From contig JAEYNR010000097.1 of the NCBI GenBank assembly GCA_023412475.1, forward strand, positions 1 to 64,000: a stretch of 64,000 nucleotides of DNA. The letters run 5' to 3'. Both the position numbers and the translations under genes were made by a program. Source of the DNA: Fibrobacterota bacterium (GTDB lineage: Bacteria; Fibrobacterota; Chitinivibrionia; Chitinivibrionales; Chitinispirillaceae). The notes beneath the pieces were generated by a model. That model had not been told where the DNA came from, did no database searches, and was given only the letters and a program-made list of their open reading frames with translations. Positions 1 to 8,122 of the stretch are shown here, in pieces (positions within the stretch are counted from its first letter, which is position 1; every line of letters begins with the position of its first letter).

Positions 1-158
1 CTTCATTGAATATCGCAATCTCATCAGGGGTGTCCTTTCTAAGTTTATTTTTTGTAACTATTTACTAACCTAGTTTGTGGCACCCCTTTTTGTCAAGTTT
101 TTTTCAAGTTTTTGTATTTTGAACAGAAACTAATTTGTTCGATTAGGTTTAACTTAGA

Positions 159-416
159 ATGGGAAAGACAATGAAACAGGAAATAAGTCTACTTGAAAAA
201 ACTTTCGATGTAACTATTCTTACAGCAAGAATAATGGGGCGAAGATGGGGATTCTCAGGCTCTTTATCTGATAGAGAGGTTGCTGTTACTTCATCCAGAA
301 GAATTAAATTGAATAAAAATACCGGGGCAGTTGTATACGGATGGTTTGGTCTGGATGCCTGTAAACAAAAGGAACTGGAAAACAAATTACTTGATCTGGG
401 AGATAATCTGTCATGA
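159..416 (+). CDS. Small hypothetical protein translationally coupled to hydE
   Basis: I do not recognise this 85-aa protein. It is basic and soluble, has no membrane segment and has a single Cys near residue 68. The stop overlaps the hydE start by four bases (ATGA at 413-416), which is typical of translational coupling, so it is probably a real gene in the hydE operon. Two starts are possible: the ATG at 159 has no clear ribosome site, and an in-frame ATG at 171 follows GGGAAAG at 161-167 with short spacing. The TM1266-type small regulator often found beside hydrogenase maturases was considered, but the sequence does not read like that ACT-fold family. The start is uncertain and no function is assigned. 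Confidence 0.6.
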   Translation: MGKTMKQEISLLEKTFDVTILTARIMGRRWGFSGSLSDREVAVTSSRRIKLNKNTGAVVYGWFGLDACKQKELENKLLDLGDNLS

Positions 417-1498
417 GCATTATCACAGCCATTCTTCAGAAAGAGGAATTCACACGAGAAGACATTATTAACTTGCTGTCGATCGAAGAGCCTCAACTGA
501 TCGAAGAGCTTCGCAGCAAAGCCGAAAGTGTACTTATTAGATATCGTGGACTTTCGGTTTACTTCAGAGGGCTTGTTGAGTTTTCGAACATCTGTGACTC
601 CGATTGCTATTATTGCGGAATACGTAAAAGCAACAATACTGTAAAACGATATTTGATTTCAAAAGAGGAGATTATTGAATGTGCTCTGTGGTGCGCTCAA
701 CAGGGCTATGGCTCTGTAGTTCTTCAGTCTGGAGAACGTCAGGACAAACAATTCACCGATTTTGTCACCGATGTTGTTAGCAACATTAAAAAGCTTACCA
801 GATCAGGGCGCCTTCCGCAAGGCTTAGGAATTACCCTTTGTGTTGGTGAGCAGAGCCGGGAAGTATATCAGAATTTTTTTAATGCAGGAGCGCACAGATA
901 TCTTCTCAGGATTGAGGCATCTGACAAAGAGCTTTTCTCCAGAATTCATCCTCCGGCTCAGTCTTACTACTCCCGCCGAAATAGTCTTCAGATCCTTAAA
1001 GAAATAGGATATCTGGTTGGTACCGGGGTAATGATTGGATTACCCGGACAGTCGGTGGAACATCTGGCAGATGATATCATTTTCTTTAGAGATACGGGTG
1101 TTGATATGATTGGAATGGGGCCTTTTATAGTTCATGAACAGACTCCGTTTTTCGAACATAAAAACGACATTCGGTTGGAATCAAACTATTTAAATTCTCT
1201 CAAAATGATAGCTGTTACCCGGCTGGTTTTAAAAAATGTAAATATTGCGGCAACAACTGCACTACAGGCAATAAAATCCGATGGCAGAGAGCTGGGGTTA
1301 AAATTTGGTGCAAATGTGGTAATGCCTCAAATAACACCAGAAGTGTTTAGAAAACAGTATTTACTTTATGAAGGGAAGCCCTGTGTCGATGAGAATGCCA
1401 GTCTGTGCAAAGACTGTCTTACCCGAAGAATTCAATCTGTGAGCCGGTCGGTGGCTGTTGATACTTGGGGAGATCGAAGAGCTGTCCAAAAAGATTAA
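413..1498 (+). CDS. hydE: [FeFe]-hydrogenase maturase HydE (radical SAM)
   Basis: HydE is a radical-SAM enzyme that, with HydF and HydG, builds the dithiolate-bridged 2Fe subcluster of [FeFe] hydrogenases. The 361-aa length matches the family (about 350). The radical SAM motif CX3CX2C is at C61, C65 and C68 (CDSDCYYC). A second Cys set near the C-terminus, C324-X7-C332-X2-C335, has the spacing of the accessory cluster site known in Thermotoga HydE. Glycine-rich SAM-binding stretches such as GVMIGLPGQ are present. The start overlaps the upstream small gene by four bases. hydF, hydG and the hydrogenase itself are not in the window, so this maturase gene is apart from its partners here. BioB and PylB are relatives, but the accessory Cys motif favours HydE. 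Confidence 0.93.
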   Translation: MSIITAILQKEEFTREDIINLLSIEEPQLIEELRSKAESVLIRYRGLSVYFRGLVEFSNICDSDCYYCGIRKSNNTVKRYLISKEEIIECALWCAQQGYGSVVLQSGERQDKQFTDFVTDVVSNIKKLTRSGRLPQGLGITLCVGEQSREVYQNFFNAGAHRYLLRIEASDKELFSRIHPPAQSYYSRRNSLQILKEIGYLVGTGVMIGLPGQSVEHLADDIIFFRDTGVDMIGMGPFIVHEQTPFFEHKNDIRLESNYLNSLKMIAVTRLVLKNVNIAATTALQAIKSDGRELGLKFGANVVMPQITPEVFRKQYLLYEGKPCVDENASLCKDCLTRRIQSVSRSVAVDTWGDRRAVQKD

Positions 1499-2238
1499 TT
1501 TTTTACTTCTCTCTTTTTTAATACACTTTTTCTCTAAATCGTAGTGATTCCTATGGAGCGACTTGCGTATGGTTCGTGGCTTTATGTGCCATATAGCCGC
1601 TTTGCTCTGTTTGTTCTGACATCCAGGCTACTCCCTTTAGGGTGATTAAATCCGTTATCCCTCCAATCGGTTCAGGACTCTATGCTGCTAATCACCCAAG
1701 AGATTACTCAATATAGGTTATACCTAAATCGTAAGATTCTTTTGACGTGCGCCTCGCTTCGATCCCTTTGTGTTTACTGACCCCAGAAGTTTTTTGACCA
1801 TATCACCTGTAGATATGATCTTCAAAACCTCAGGGCCGCTAATCTCAAGGGCTCTATGCGATTCACGCCAAATAAATCGTCCGAATTGAGTTATAGAAGA
1901 ATAACGTTTTTTGTGCGTCTGTTTTACTATTTACAGAAAACAATTTTGGACAACAGTGAATTCAGATATTATATTAAACTGCCTGTCAGAAAGAATATGT
2001 AGTTTCTCTTTTTGTTTTGATTTTTATTTCCTTCATTGAAATCAGTTCCAATAATGAATTTGTGGTGAGATAGTGACAGGAATTCCCTTCGTAATGCTCA
2101 AAATGCGGTGAAGCCACTATTTATATCGCCGCTGGTTATAATTACTGTTAGATCTCTTGTTTTTGCCCGTTCTGTTCCTTTTGTGCAGTAAAAGAATACA
2201 GTTTGTTAAAGGAAGTTTAAACAACTTACTCCAACTGA
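1499..2238. other. 740-bp intergenic region with possible RNA structure
   Basis: No convincing gene is seen on either strand. An 8-bp inverted repeat, GGTGATTA at 1641-1648 and TAATCACC at 1689-1696, encloses an inner CCG/CGG pairing. A second hairpin, CATATC at 1799-1804 and GATATG at 1812-1817, lies further on. A near-perfect 7-bp pairing (GCGGTGA with TCGCCGC) occurs around 2106-2132. The motif TAAATCGT recurs three times (near 1533, 1724 and 1872). The region may hold a leader or small RNA for the downstream kinase, or decayed sequence; the sequence alone does not decide. Confidence 0.4.
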
Positions 2239-4308
2239 ATGGAACTTTTCCAAATGGGTTCTGAAGAAAACTATAGTCAAACCTTTAATCCCATCGATTT
2301 TTCAGAGCTGCTGATTAGGTCGCATTCACAATCATTGCATGGGGAAGTGACAAAAGGCGCAAGAGGAAAAAATGCGCCAGGAGTTTTGTCGGATTCTCAG
2401 ATACCTGAACCGGATAAAGAAATTCTTAATGAAAAAGGCGAAATATTTAAATCCTGCGGTAAGGATCTTCTCCTGGATATAGTAAATGATTATGTCGATT
2501 TGCTGGAAACCTGCTGTTCGATTCATGAAAAGGATGGCAGTTATGCTTTGAATATCATTCGCTCTCCCTGGTGCAAATATCTTCGGAATACAATACCAAA
2601 TAATAATTCAGCAGAGCATTGTGAAGATGGTGGTGAAAACTGTCTGGAAAAGGGGTGCTGTTGCAAGAGGTTTGCATTGATGTCGATGGAATCCGGTATG
2701 CCAGTTGATAGTGAATGTGCTGGTGGGATTCGTATCTATTCTGTTCCTATAAAGGCTGGTGCCGGCAGTATCGGAGCTATTAACTTTGGATATGACGGTC
2801 CTCCCCAAGACACTGATTTGTTGAACAGGGTGGCTGAAAAAATTGATGCAGACTTTGAACAATTGAAGAAACACATGAATTTTTGCAAAACACGTCCTCA
2901 ATTTATCATAGATATTGCTAAAAACAAATTGTTTTCTTCTTCACGGCTGATTGGATCGATTGTGGAGAGAAAAAGGGCAGAAAATGCATTACAGCAGGCA
3001 TATGTTGAAATTGAAAAGGTGGTAGAGGCCCGTACCAAGGCACTTACCAAAAGCTATAATCTTCTAAAGAGGCAGACATGGGAAAGAATAAAAGCTGAAA
3101 CTGAATCATCCAAAATGAATAAGGCATTGGAGTTGGTGTATGCGATGGCTACGGCCATACACGTTTCACTGGAGGAAGTTGCAGATCAGATTGTGTTAAG
3201 TATATCAGAGTTGATTCATATACCGGTAGTAGCTCTGGGCTATCTGGAAAAAAATGAATTCAGAAAAATCACACAAATTATAAATCAAGAATTGATGCAC
3301 TTTCCAGTTGTGTCATTAGAATATCACCCCTGCGGTCTTGTTTATAAGGAAAGGCATCCATTTCAGATTACTGACAATCTAAATCAGCTCTACCCAACAT
3401 ACATGGAAAAGTTTCCGGCGATGAGGGCTTATTTTGGAGTTCCTGTGACAAGCTGTAAGGGAAAGATAATGGCTTCCATCTGCATTCTTGATCAGAAAGA
3501 AAGGTCGTTCAGTAACTTTGAAAAACATCTGATCGAGATTTTTGCCGGGTATGTGGGATATGAAATTGAGCGCAAACAGATGGAGCGTCAACTTTTGCAA
3601 TCTCAGGAAATGAAAATGCTTGGTCAGTTGACATCAGGAGTTGCCCACGAGGTGCGAAATCCTCTTAATGGCATTCTGGCTATAACCGAAGCTTTAGGTA
3701 AAGACCTTGGCGAAAAGTCGGATTACTCTGAGTATATAGAACTTATTCGAAAACAGGTGATGAGGCTTTCGGATTTGATGCGGGACTTGCTGAATTTGGG
3801 CAGACCAATCGAAAAAGGGAAACTGATGCCAGTATCTGTAGCCAAAATGATTCCTACTGCAATAAATTTATGGAAACAATCTTCGATTTATCGGGATCAA
3901 ACGATCGTCCTGAAAATTTCAAGTGATACCTTGGCTGTAAAGGTACAAGCAGACAGGCCAAAAATAGAACAGGTTATTATTAATTTGCTTGAAAATGCCT
4001 GTGCCCACAGTAAGTCTGGCCAGGAAATTATTCTTGAAGTCCAGGCAAAAGAGAAAGTGGTTATCATTAAGGTTGTTGATGGGGGAACAGGAATCAAACC
4101 AGAGCATTTTGAACATATGTATGAACCATTTTTCACAACCAGGAAAGGCGGAACTGGTCTGGGTCTTGGAATTGTAAAGAGGATTGTGGAGAGCCACGGC
4201 GGCTCCATCGAAATCAGTAACAATTTTCCACCTCCTGGAGTCTGTGCAGAAGTCTGTCTACCGGTGATTAAAAGAGAGAATTCAGGTGGAGATGGGTATT
4301 TTGCCTGA
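2239..4308 (+). CDS. PocR/GAF-domain sensor histidine kinase
   Basis: A 689-aa soluble histidine kinase with no membrane segment. In order: an N-terminal PocR-type sensory domain (about 60-215, rich in Cys, including WCKYL, CLEKGCCCKR and the GxIGAINFGY strand), a short coiled coil (about 245-290), a GAF domain (about 300-440), the HisKA dimer/phosphorylation domain with H470 in VAHEVRNPLNG, and a HATPase_c domain with the N box around N586, the G1 box DGGTGI, then FFTTRKGGTGLGLGIV and the final GGSIEI box. PocR domains sense small organic ligands. No receiver domain is fused and no response regulator gene adjoins, so the partner is elsewhere. The ATG at 2239 lacks a well-placed ribosome site; the in-frame ATG at 2254 is an alternative. 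It probably autophosphorylates in the cytoplasm. Confidence 0.88.
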   Translation: MELFQMGSEENYSQTFNPIDFSELLIRSHSQSLHGEVTKGARGKNAPGVLSDSQIPEPDKEILNEKGEIFKSCGKDLLLDIVNDYVDLLETCCSIHEKDGSYALNIIRSPWCKYLRNTIPNNNSAEHCEDGGENCLEKGCCCKRFALMSMESGMPVDSECAGGIRIYSVPIKAGAGSIGAINFGYDGPPQDTDLLNRVAEKIDADFEQLKKHMNFCKTRPQFIIDIAKNKLFSSSRLIGSIVERKRAENALQQAYVEIEKVVEARTKALTKSYNLLKRQTWERIKAETESSKMNKALELVYAMATAIHVSLEEVADQIVLSISELIHIPVVALGYLEKNEFRKITQIINQELMHFPVVSLEYHPCGLVYKERHPFQITDNLNQLYPTYMEKFPAMRAYFGVPVTSCKGKIMASICILDQKERSFSNFEKHLIEIFAGYVGYEIERKQMERQLLQSQEMKMLGQLTSGVAHEVRNPLNGILAITEALGKDLGEKSDYSEYIELIRKQVMRLSDLMRDLLNLGRPIEKGKLMPVSVAKMIPTAINLWKQSSIYRDQTIVLKISSDTLAVKVQADRPKIEQVIINLLENACAHSKSGQEIILEVQAKEKVVIIKVVDGGTGIKPEHFEHMYEPFFTTRKGGTGLGLGIVKRIVESHGGSIEISNNFPPPGVCAEVCLPVIKRENSGGDGYFA

Positions 4309-4653
4309 CAATCCTTCGCGAATACCGCTATGGAATACAGGTACTTTTGCAAAAAATCTGTTCCCCAGAGGTAAAACTTTAACGTGTAAACCTGTTACCT
4401 CTGGGGCTTCGGCTCGGAGGCATTACTACCGAGGGCAGGCTTTTTGTATTGCGGGGAAATCTCTCTTCAGGCAGCTCTTCGGAACTTATTCAGGAATAAA
4501 ATGCAAAACTATTATTTTTTCATCAAATATTTACCAATAGATTCAATCTTACAAATCCCGAAATTCAAAAATCTAAAACACAGTCCCCGACAGGAATAAT
4601 AAATCCACTTATCTGTCCGGAGTGACACCTTTCTGAAAAAACAGCAGCTCAGT
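4309..4653. other. Intergenic region between converging genes with a strong hairpin cluster
   Basis: The region separates the plus-strand kinase from the minus-strand nicotinamidase. It contains a perfect 12-bp inverted repeat (CCCCAGAGGTAA at 4363-4374 and TTACCTCTGGGG at 4395-4406). This is followed at once by a GCTTCGGC tetraloop hairpin (about 4406-4413) and a CTCGG/CCGAG hairpin (about 4413-4434), then GCAGGCTTTTTG. No long U run follows the first stem, so it is not a textbook terminator. It may end transcription bidirectionally or encode a structured RNA. An 84-codon reading frame across it is best treated as chance. Confidence 0.55.
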
Positions 4654-5238
4654 TTAGAGTATTGTATCTATGGTGGTTAAGCTCGCCCCCTGACTTACCA
4701 TCTCGTTAATGGCTTTCTGAGAGTCGAATGGTTGAATATTAATCCCCATTATGGCATCTGTAAGCAGGTCTACTTTGAACCCGAATTTGACAGCTTGAAG
4801 AGCTGTAGTTTTAACGCAGTAATCTGTGGCGAGTCCTCCAATAGAAAGATGGGAAATCTGTCTTTCTCTAAGTACGTTTATTAGTGGCTTGCCTGAGTGA
4901 TCAACTCCTTCAAATCCAGAATAACCATCCTGTTCCTGGCTCATACCCGCAGAGATGATTATAGTATCTGAAGGTAAATGAAGGTCAGGGTGAAATTGTG
5001 CTCCCCATGTGTCTTGAATACAGTGTGGAGGCCACAATCCACCATATTGTTTAAAATGTTTTGTTATCCGGGGATGCCAGTCGCGAGTGGCGATAATTGG
5101 CAAATGGTGATTTTTATAAAGAGAAATGTACTCATTGAGAACTGGAATGATCTTGTTACCATTCGGTACAGCAAGGGCCCCTCCCGGAAGAAAATCATTT
5201 TGGAGGTCGATAATGACTAGCGTACTGCTGTGGTTCAT
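4654..5238 (-). CDS. pncA: Nicotinamidase/isochorismatase-family hydrolase (PncA-like) lacking the usual lysine
   Basis: The family hydrolyses nicotinamide to nicotinate in NAD salvage. The ATG at 5238 gives 194 aa with AGGA seven bases upstream; a TTG at 5244 has no such site. Visible motifs are the catalytic Asp D11 in IIDLQNDF, metal ligands D53 and H55 (TRDWHP) and H61, the WPPHC segment, and the nucleophile C141 in GGLATDYCVKT. The YSGFEGVD stretch is typical of true nicotinamidases. The catalytic lysine of the D-K-C triad, expected in a KG..(x)..DGYSGF context, is Ala here (A97 in ISAGMSQEQDGYSGF; codon GCG). Either activity is altered or another residue substitutes. It follows the nrnA/DUF2267 genes on the same strand after a 119-bp gap. 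Confidence 0.85.
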   Translation of the reverse strand: MNHSSTLVIIDLQNDFLPGGALAVPNGNKIIPVLNEYISLYKNHHLPIIATRDWHPRITKHFKQYGGLWPPHCIQDTWGAQFHPDLHLPSDTIIISAGMSQEQDGYSGFEGVDHSGKPLINVLRERQISHLSIGGLATDYCVKTTALQAVKFGFKVDLLTDAIMGINIQPFDSQKAINEMVSQGASLTTIDTIL

Positions 5239-5357
5239 AAACAAGTCCTGAGAGAATCCTTGCCCAAGGACAGGACATTACTCTCGATTGATATCTGTAA
5301 TGTAGAATGGTAAATCTGGTACGACCGGGCATTTACCCGGCGGTGCCACATATTAAT

Positions 5358-5792
5358 TTAGCAAGAACTGCCCCATAGAGTTTTAAGTTCATCTGGCATC
5401 ATCCCTTTGACATCGTTAATTTCGCCTTCAGTGATTTTTCTTTTAAGCACGGTAAAGACAGCACGGGTGGTTTTTTCTATATCAACCAGACCATCGGCAC
5501 GATATCTTTCTTTTATACGGGCTAGAAAGTCATCTATGTGGCGGTCTTTGACTGGTGTGCTGGAGGGTTTCCATTCATCGTAATAGATTCCTTTAATCAA
5601 AAGGGGTAATTGGGCACCCAGGTCAACAGCTTCATCAACTAAAAGACGGTCTCTGAGTGTATGAAGCACTGCGCGTAATGACATATAGGCAATGCGTCTA
5701 CTGTCGGTGTTAAGCTCTTCCATGATTTCCTTTAACCAAAGATCTGCTTTTTGAACTGCAGTATCAAAACTTTCAAGTCCAGTCCAAGTCAT
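5358..5792 (-). CDS. DUF2267 family protein
   Basis: A 144-aa all-alpha soluble protein matching the DUF2267 pattern: an early helix, then RRIAYMSLRAVLHTLRDRLLVDEAVDLGAQLPLLIKGIYYDEW, followed by a second helical repeat with TRAVFTVLKRKITEGEINDVKGMMPDELKTLW. The biochemical role of the family is not established; members often sit near stress or small-molecule metabolism genes. GAGGAG lies just upstream of the ATG. It begins 15 bp after the nrnA stop on the same strand, so the two are probably co-transcribed. A GC-rich hairpin (CCGGG at 5325-5329 with CCCGG at 5336-5340) lies just past the stop and could contribute to termination. Confidence 0.85.
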   Translation of the reverse strand: MTWTGLESFDTAVQKADLWLKEIMEELNTDSRRIAYMSLRAVLHTLRDRLLVDEAVDLGAQLPLLIKGIYYDEWKPSSTPVKDRHIDDFLARIKERYRADGLVDIEKTTRAVFTVLKRKITEGEINDVKGMMPDELKTLWGSSC

Positions 5793-5807
5793 ATTTGCTC
5801 CTCTTTT

Positions 5808-6992
5808 TTATGATGCTAACTTACTTTGCACAGACTTTCTGAAATGTGGCATTTTACATTTATCTTCCATCCACTTTTGTAATCTATTTTCATGGGGGAT
5901 TGTTGACTGAGAAAAGAGTTCTTCTGGTAATTTAGAGCACTCATCTGGTATTGCAGGTGAAAACCGGTCGGTTTGAGTCAATGGGGCATGTGCTTTACTA
6001 TAATTGTGTTTTTCCAGTAACTCTTCTGCAGATTTGAGTAGTAAGCATAGGTTTTTCTGTTTTTTGGGAATTGTACATCCGGCAGCACTCAGATGGCCCC
6101 CGCCACCAAATCGTTCAGCGAGTGAGGTGAGATTGATGCTATCTTTAGACCGTAAACTGACTCTCCATTCTCTGATATTTTTCTCCCTAAAAAGGATAGC
6201 TATTTTAACGCCCTGGATTGAACGAATCTTTTCAGAAACAGAATCGGCATCAGAATCGGATGCCCCTACTTTTTTAAAGTCCGCTCTGGATAGAACTGAC
6301 CAGGCAATTTCTCCAGAAGAGGAAAAGCAGCATCGGGATAAGCTGATACCGGTGAGAAGGGCTGTTTCTTTGGAGGTGACCCAATAAACTGACTCTGCCA
6401 GCTTGTAAAAGTCAACTCCGCTTTTAAGAAGCTCTGAACAAAGCTCGAAAGTTCGGGGCCGGATTCCCGGGAGACGGAAGGAATTAGTTTCAACTATTAG
6501 AGATGTGAGTATGTTCTGTGCAATATCTGAAGTAATAGCGACATCCAATTCCAGGAGTAATTCATATACCAGCTCACCTGCGCAGGCGGCATCTGCATCG
6601 ACTAATAATACATCTCCAAAGGGCGTTCTAGACCGGTGGTGATCAATTTCAATTACACAGCGGGCACGTTCGAAGACTTCCACATTTTTACCAGTCATCT
6701 CTTTGCTTCCGCAATCAACAGAGATTGCAACATCCACCTGACGGTGCAACGTTTTTATCAATCTTGTCGCTCCGGGTAAAGACTGGTAATTTCTGGGAAG
6801 GTCATCGCTACAAAGTATATAAACCTGTTTACCTATATTTTCCAGCCCTAATCCCAGTGAAAGCATGGACCCGATAGAATCACCATCTGGGTTGATATGA
6901 CCGCAGATGGCAAATGTGTCTGCATTGAGAATAATTTCTCTGGCAATTTCAATATTTCGGGTAGTACAAATCTGCTCGCTTATTAGAGACAT
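5808..6992 (-). CDS. nrnA: DHH/DHHA1 phosphoesterase, NrnA-like nanoRNase/pAp phosphatase
   Basis: NrnA-type enzymes degrade 2-5 nt RNA fragments and dephosphorylate pAp using Mn ions. The DHH domain occupies roughly residues 1-200, with the motif CGHINPDGDSIGS, SVDCGS, the signature EIDHHRSRTPFGD and a following Asp in LLVDADAACAGE. The DHHA1 substrate domain has the family hallmark RFGGGGHLSAAGC around 290-303. Bacillus NrnA is about 313 aa. This protein is 394 aa, with an extra C-terminal tail of about 65 residues (after SAEELLEKHNYSK) that is polar, basic at the end and without recognised domain. GGGA lies six bases before the ATG. It heads a short minus-strand operon with the DUF2267 gene. 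Confidence 0.9.
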   Translation of the reverse strand: MSLISEQICTTRNIEIAREIILNADTFAICGHINPDGDSIGSMLSLGLGLENIGKQVYILCSDDLPRNYQSLPGATRLIKTLHRQVDVAISVDCGSKEMTGKNVEVFERARCVIEIDHHRSRTPFGDVLLVDADAACAGELVYELLLELDVAITSDIAQNILTSLIVETNSFRLPGIRPRTFELCSELLKSGVDFYKLAESVYWVTSKETALLTGISLSRCCFSSSGEIAWSVLSRADFKKVGASDSDADSVSEKIRSIQGVKIAILFREKNIREWRVSLRSKDSINLTSLAERFGGGGHLSAAGCTIPKKQKNLCLLLKSAEELLEKHNYSKAHAPLTQTDRFSPAIPDECSKLPEELFSQSTIPHENRLQKWMEDKCKMPHFRKSVQSKLAS

Positions 6993-7360
6993 TAGTATCC
7001 CTTTTTAAATGTGCATTGTTATAGTTCACCTATACCACCCGTGACAGATCTGGGTGTCTGTGAAAAAGAGAATAAAGCAATCAAAATGCCAAGTCCTTTA
7101 TTTAATCAGTTATTAATGCAACATTAATAGAAAGCCATATACTGGCTTATTGGAACCAATTTTTTACTAAAGAATTAAAAGGGGCAATTCTTTTTTTGAG
7201 AAATAATTTCCAAAGATACAAATGAAGAAAAAAATGAACCTGAAAGGAGAAAATGGTTTTAGCTGGCCAATAAAAAAGGAGTTGAAGTGCTGAGAGAAGC
7301 AGTAAACAGGAGAGGGTAGGATTAAGAAGAGGGCGGGGATTTAGCCCGTCCTCTATTAGT
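6993..7360. other. Intergenic region between pal and nrnA (both minus strand)
   Basis: Contains no gene. At the pal end is a GC-rich hairpin (annotated separately). In the middle is a 7-bp inverted repeat, AAGAATT at 7170-7176 and AATTCTT at 7186-7192, flanked by T runs on both sides, which reads as a weak bidirectional terminator. The nrnA promoter should lie here, but I do not see convincing -35/-10 boxes. Confidence 0.4.
7329..7353 (-). terminator. Probable terminator of pal
   Basis: On the minus strand, GAGGACGGG pairs with CCCGCCCTC across a short loop, with one G-U pair. It is followed by TTCTTAAT. It lies eight bases past the pal stop codon. The U run is modest. Confidence 0.6.
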
Positions 7361-7891
7361 TTATTGAGAAATTACTTGCCATTCAACTCTTCTGTTGTTT
7401 TGATGACAGTAGTCATCATTACCACAGTTTGACTGAGATGGTCTTTCTTTGCCGTAGCTGGTTAAATCAACGCGGTCTGAAGAAATACCATAGGAAGTCA
7501 AATAATTTTTCACGGCTCTGGCACGGTTTTCACCTAGCCCCATATTGTATTCTGAAGAACCCCGTTCATCTGCGTGACCTTCAGCTCTTAAACGAACACT
7601 GTTGTGTTCTCTAAGAAATCCGGCGATTCTTTCAAGTCTGTTTATAGTTTCAGATTTTAGATCGAATTTATCAAAATCAAAATAAACTGGTTGTAGCAGT
7701 TCATTGAGCAAACCTGAAAGATCTTCAACAACAGGCGGTGGTGGAGGTGGTGGTGGAGGTGGTGGTTCCTCTACTACCGGTGGTGGTGGTTCTGGTGTGG
7801 GTGCAACTGTTGTGACTTGTTTTTTACAGCCAACAAACATAATAGATGTTGCTATTAAGGTTACCCACAGTGGTTTGAGAAGTTTTGTCAT
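7361..7891 (-). CDS. pal: Peptidoglycan-associated lipoprotein Pal (OmpA-like)
   Basis: Pal anchors the outer membrane to peptidoglycan and interacts with the Tol system. The 176-aa protein has a lipoprotein signal ending in the lipobox FVGC (Cys about residue 22). A linker unusually rich in Pro (about 31-53, with runs of Pro and Glu-Pro) follows. The OmpA/Pal peptidoglycan-binding domain (about 70-172) has VYFDFDKFDL, GHADERGSSEYNMGLGENRARAVKNYL and the terminal NRRVEW motif. TDERG is changed to ADERG. GGGAGG sits six bases before the ATG. It stands alone, without tolB next to it. It could work with the TolQ/TolR-like genes at 37.4-40.7 kb, but that is inference. Confidence 0.93.
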   Translation of the reverse strand: MTKLLKPLWVTLIATSIMFVGCKKQVTTVAPTPEPPPPVVEEPPPPPPPPPPPVVEDLSGLLNELLQPVYFDFDKFDLKSETINRLERIAGFLREHNSVRLRAEGHADERGSSEYNMGLGENRARAVKNYLTSYGISSDRVDLTSYGKERPSQSNCGNDDYCHQNNRRVEWQVISQ

Positions 7892-8122
7892 GAAAGGCCT
7901 CCCACTCTGATTTTCTGGGTTAGTTGAACAATAGAATAGAATCGTACTAATTCTTAAAAATATTATGTGATTGCCTTCAGGTGCAACATTTCGTAAATAA
8001 TATAAGTATTATCCTGTTATTTTCAGAGACTGATTATTGTAAAAATCGGATTCAAAGATATAGTTTAGATACCTTGAGTTGGCTGGGAGTTATATTTCTT
8101 TCAGTCAGAAAAGAGGGCCGTA

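Noticed and set aside
159..416. TM1266-type hydrogenase-system regulator
   Set aside because: Length and position fit, but the sequence lacks the pattern of that ACT-fold family as I know it.
4363..4406. Ends of an insertion sequence marked by the 12-bp inverted repeat
   Set aside because: Only 20 bp lie between the repeats, with no transposase nearby and no target duplication.
4286..4540. 84-codon plus-strand frame across the hairpin cluster after the kinase
   Set aside because: It overlaps the kinase end in another frame, spans strong hairpins and has no family features.
7704..7910. Gly-rich plus-strand frame opposite pal
   Set aside because: It is the antisense shadow of the Pro-rich linker of Pal.
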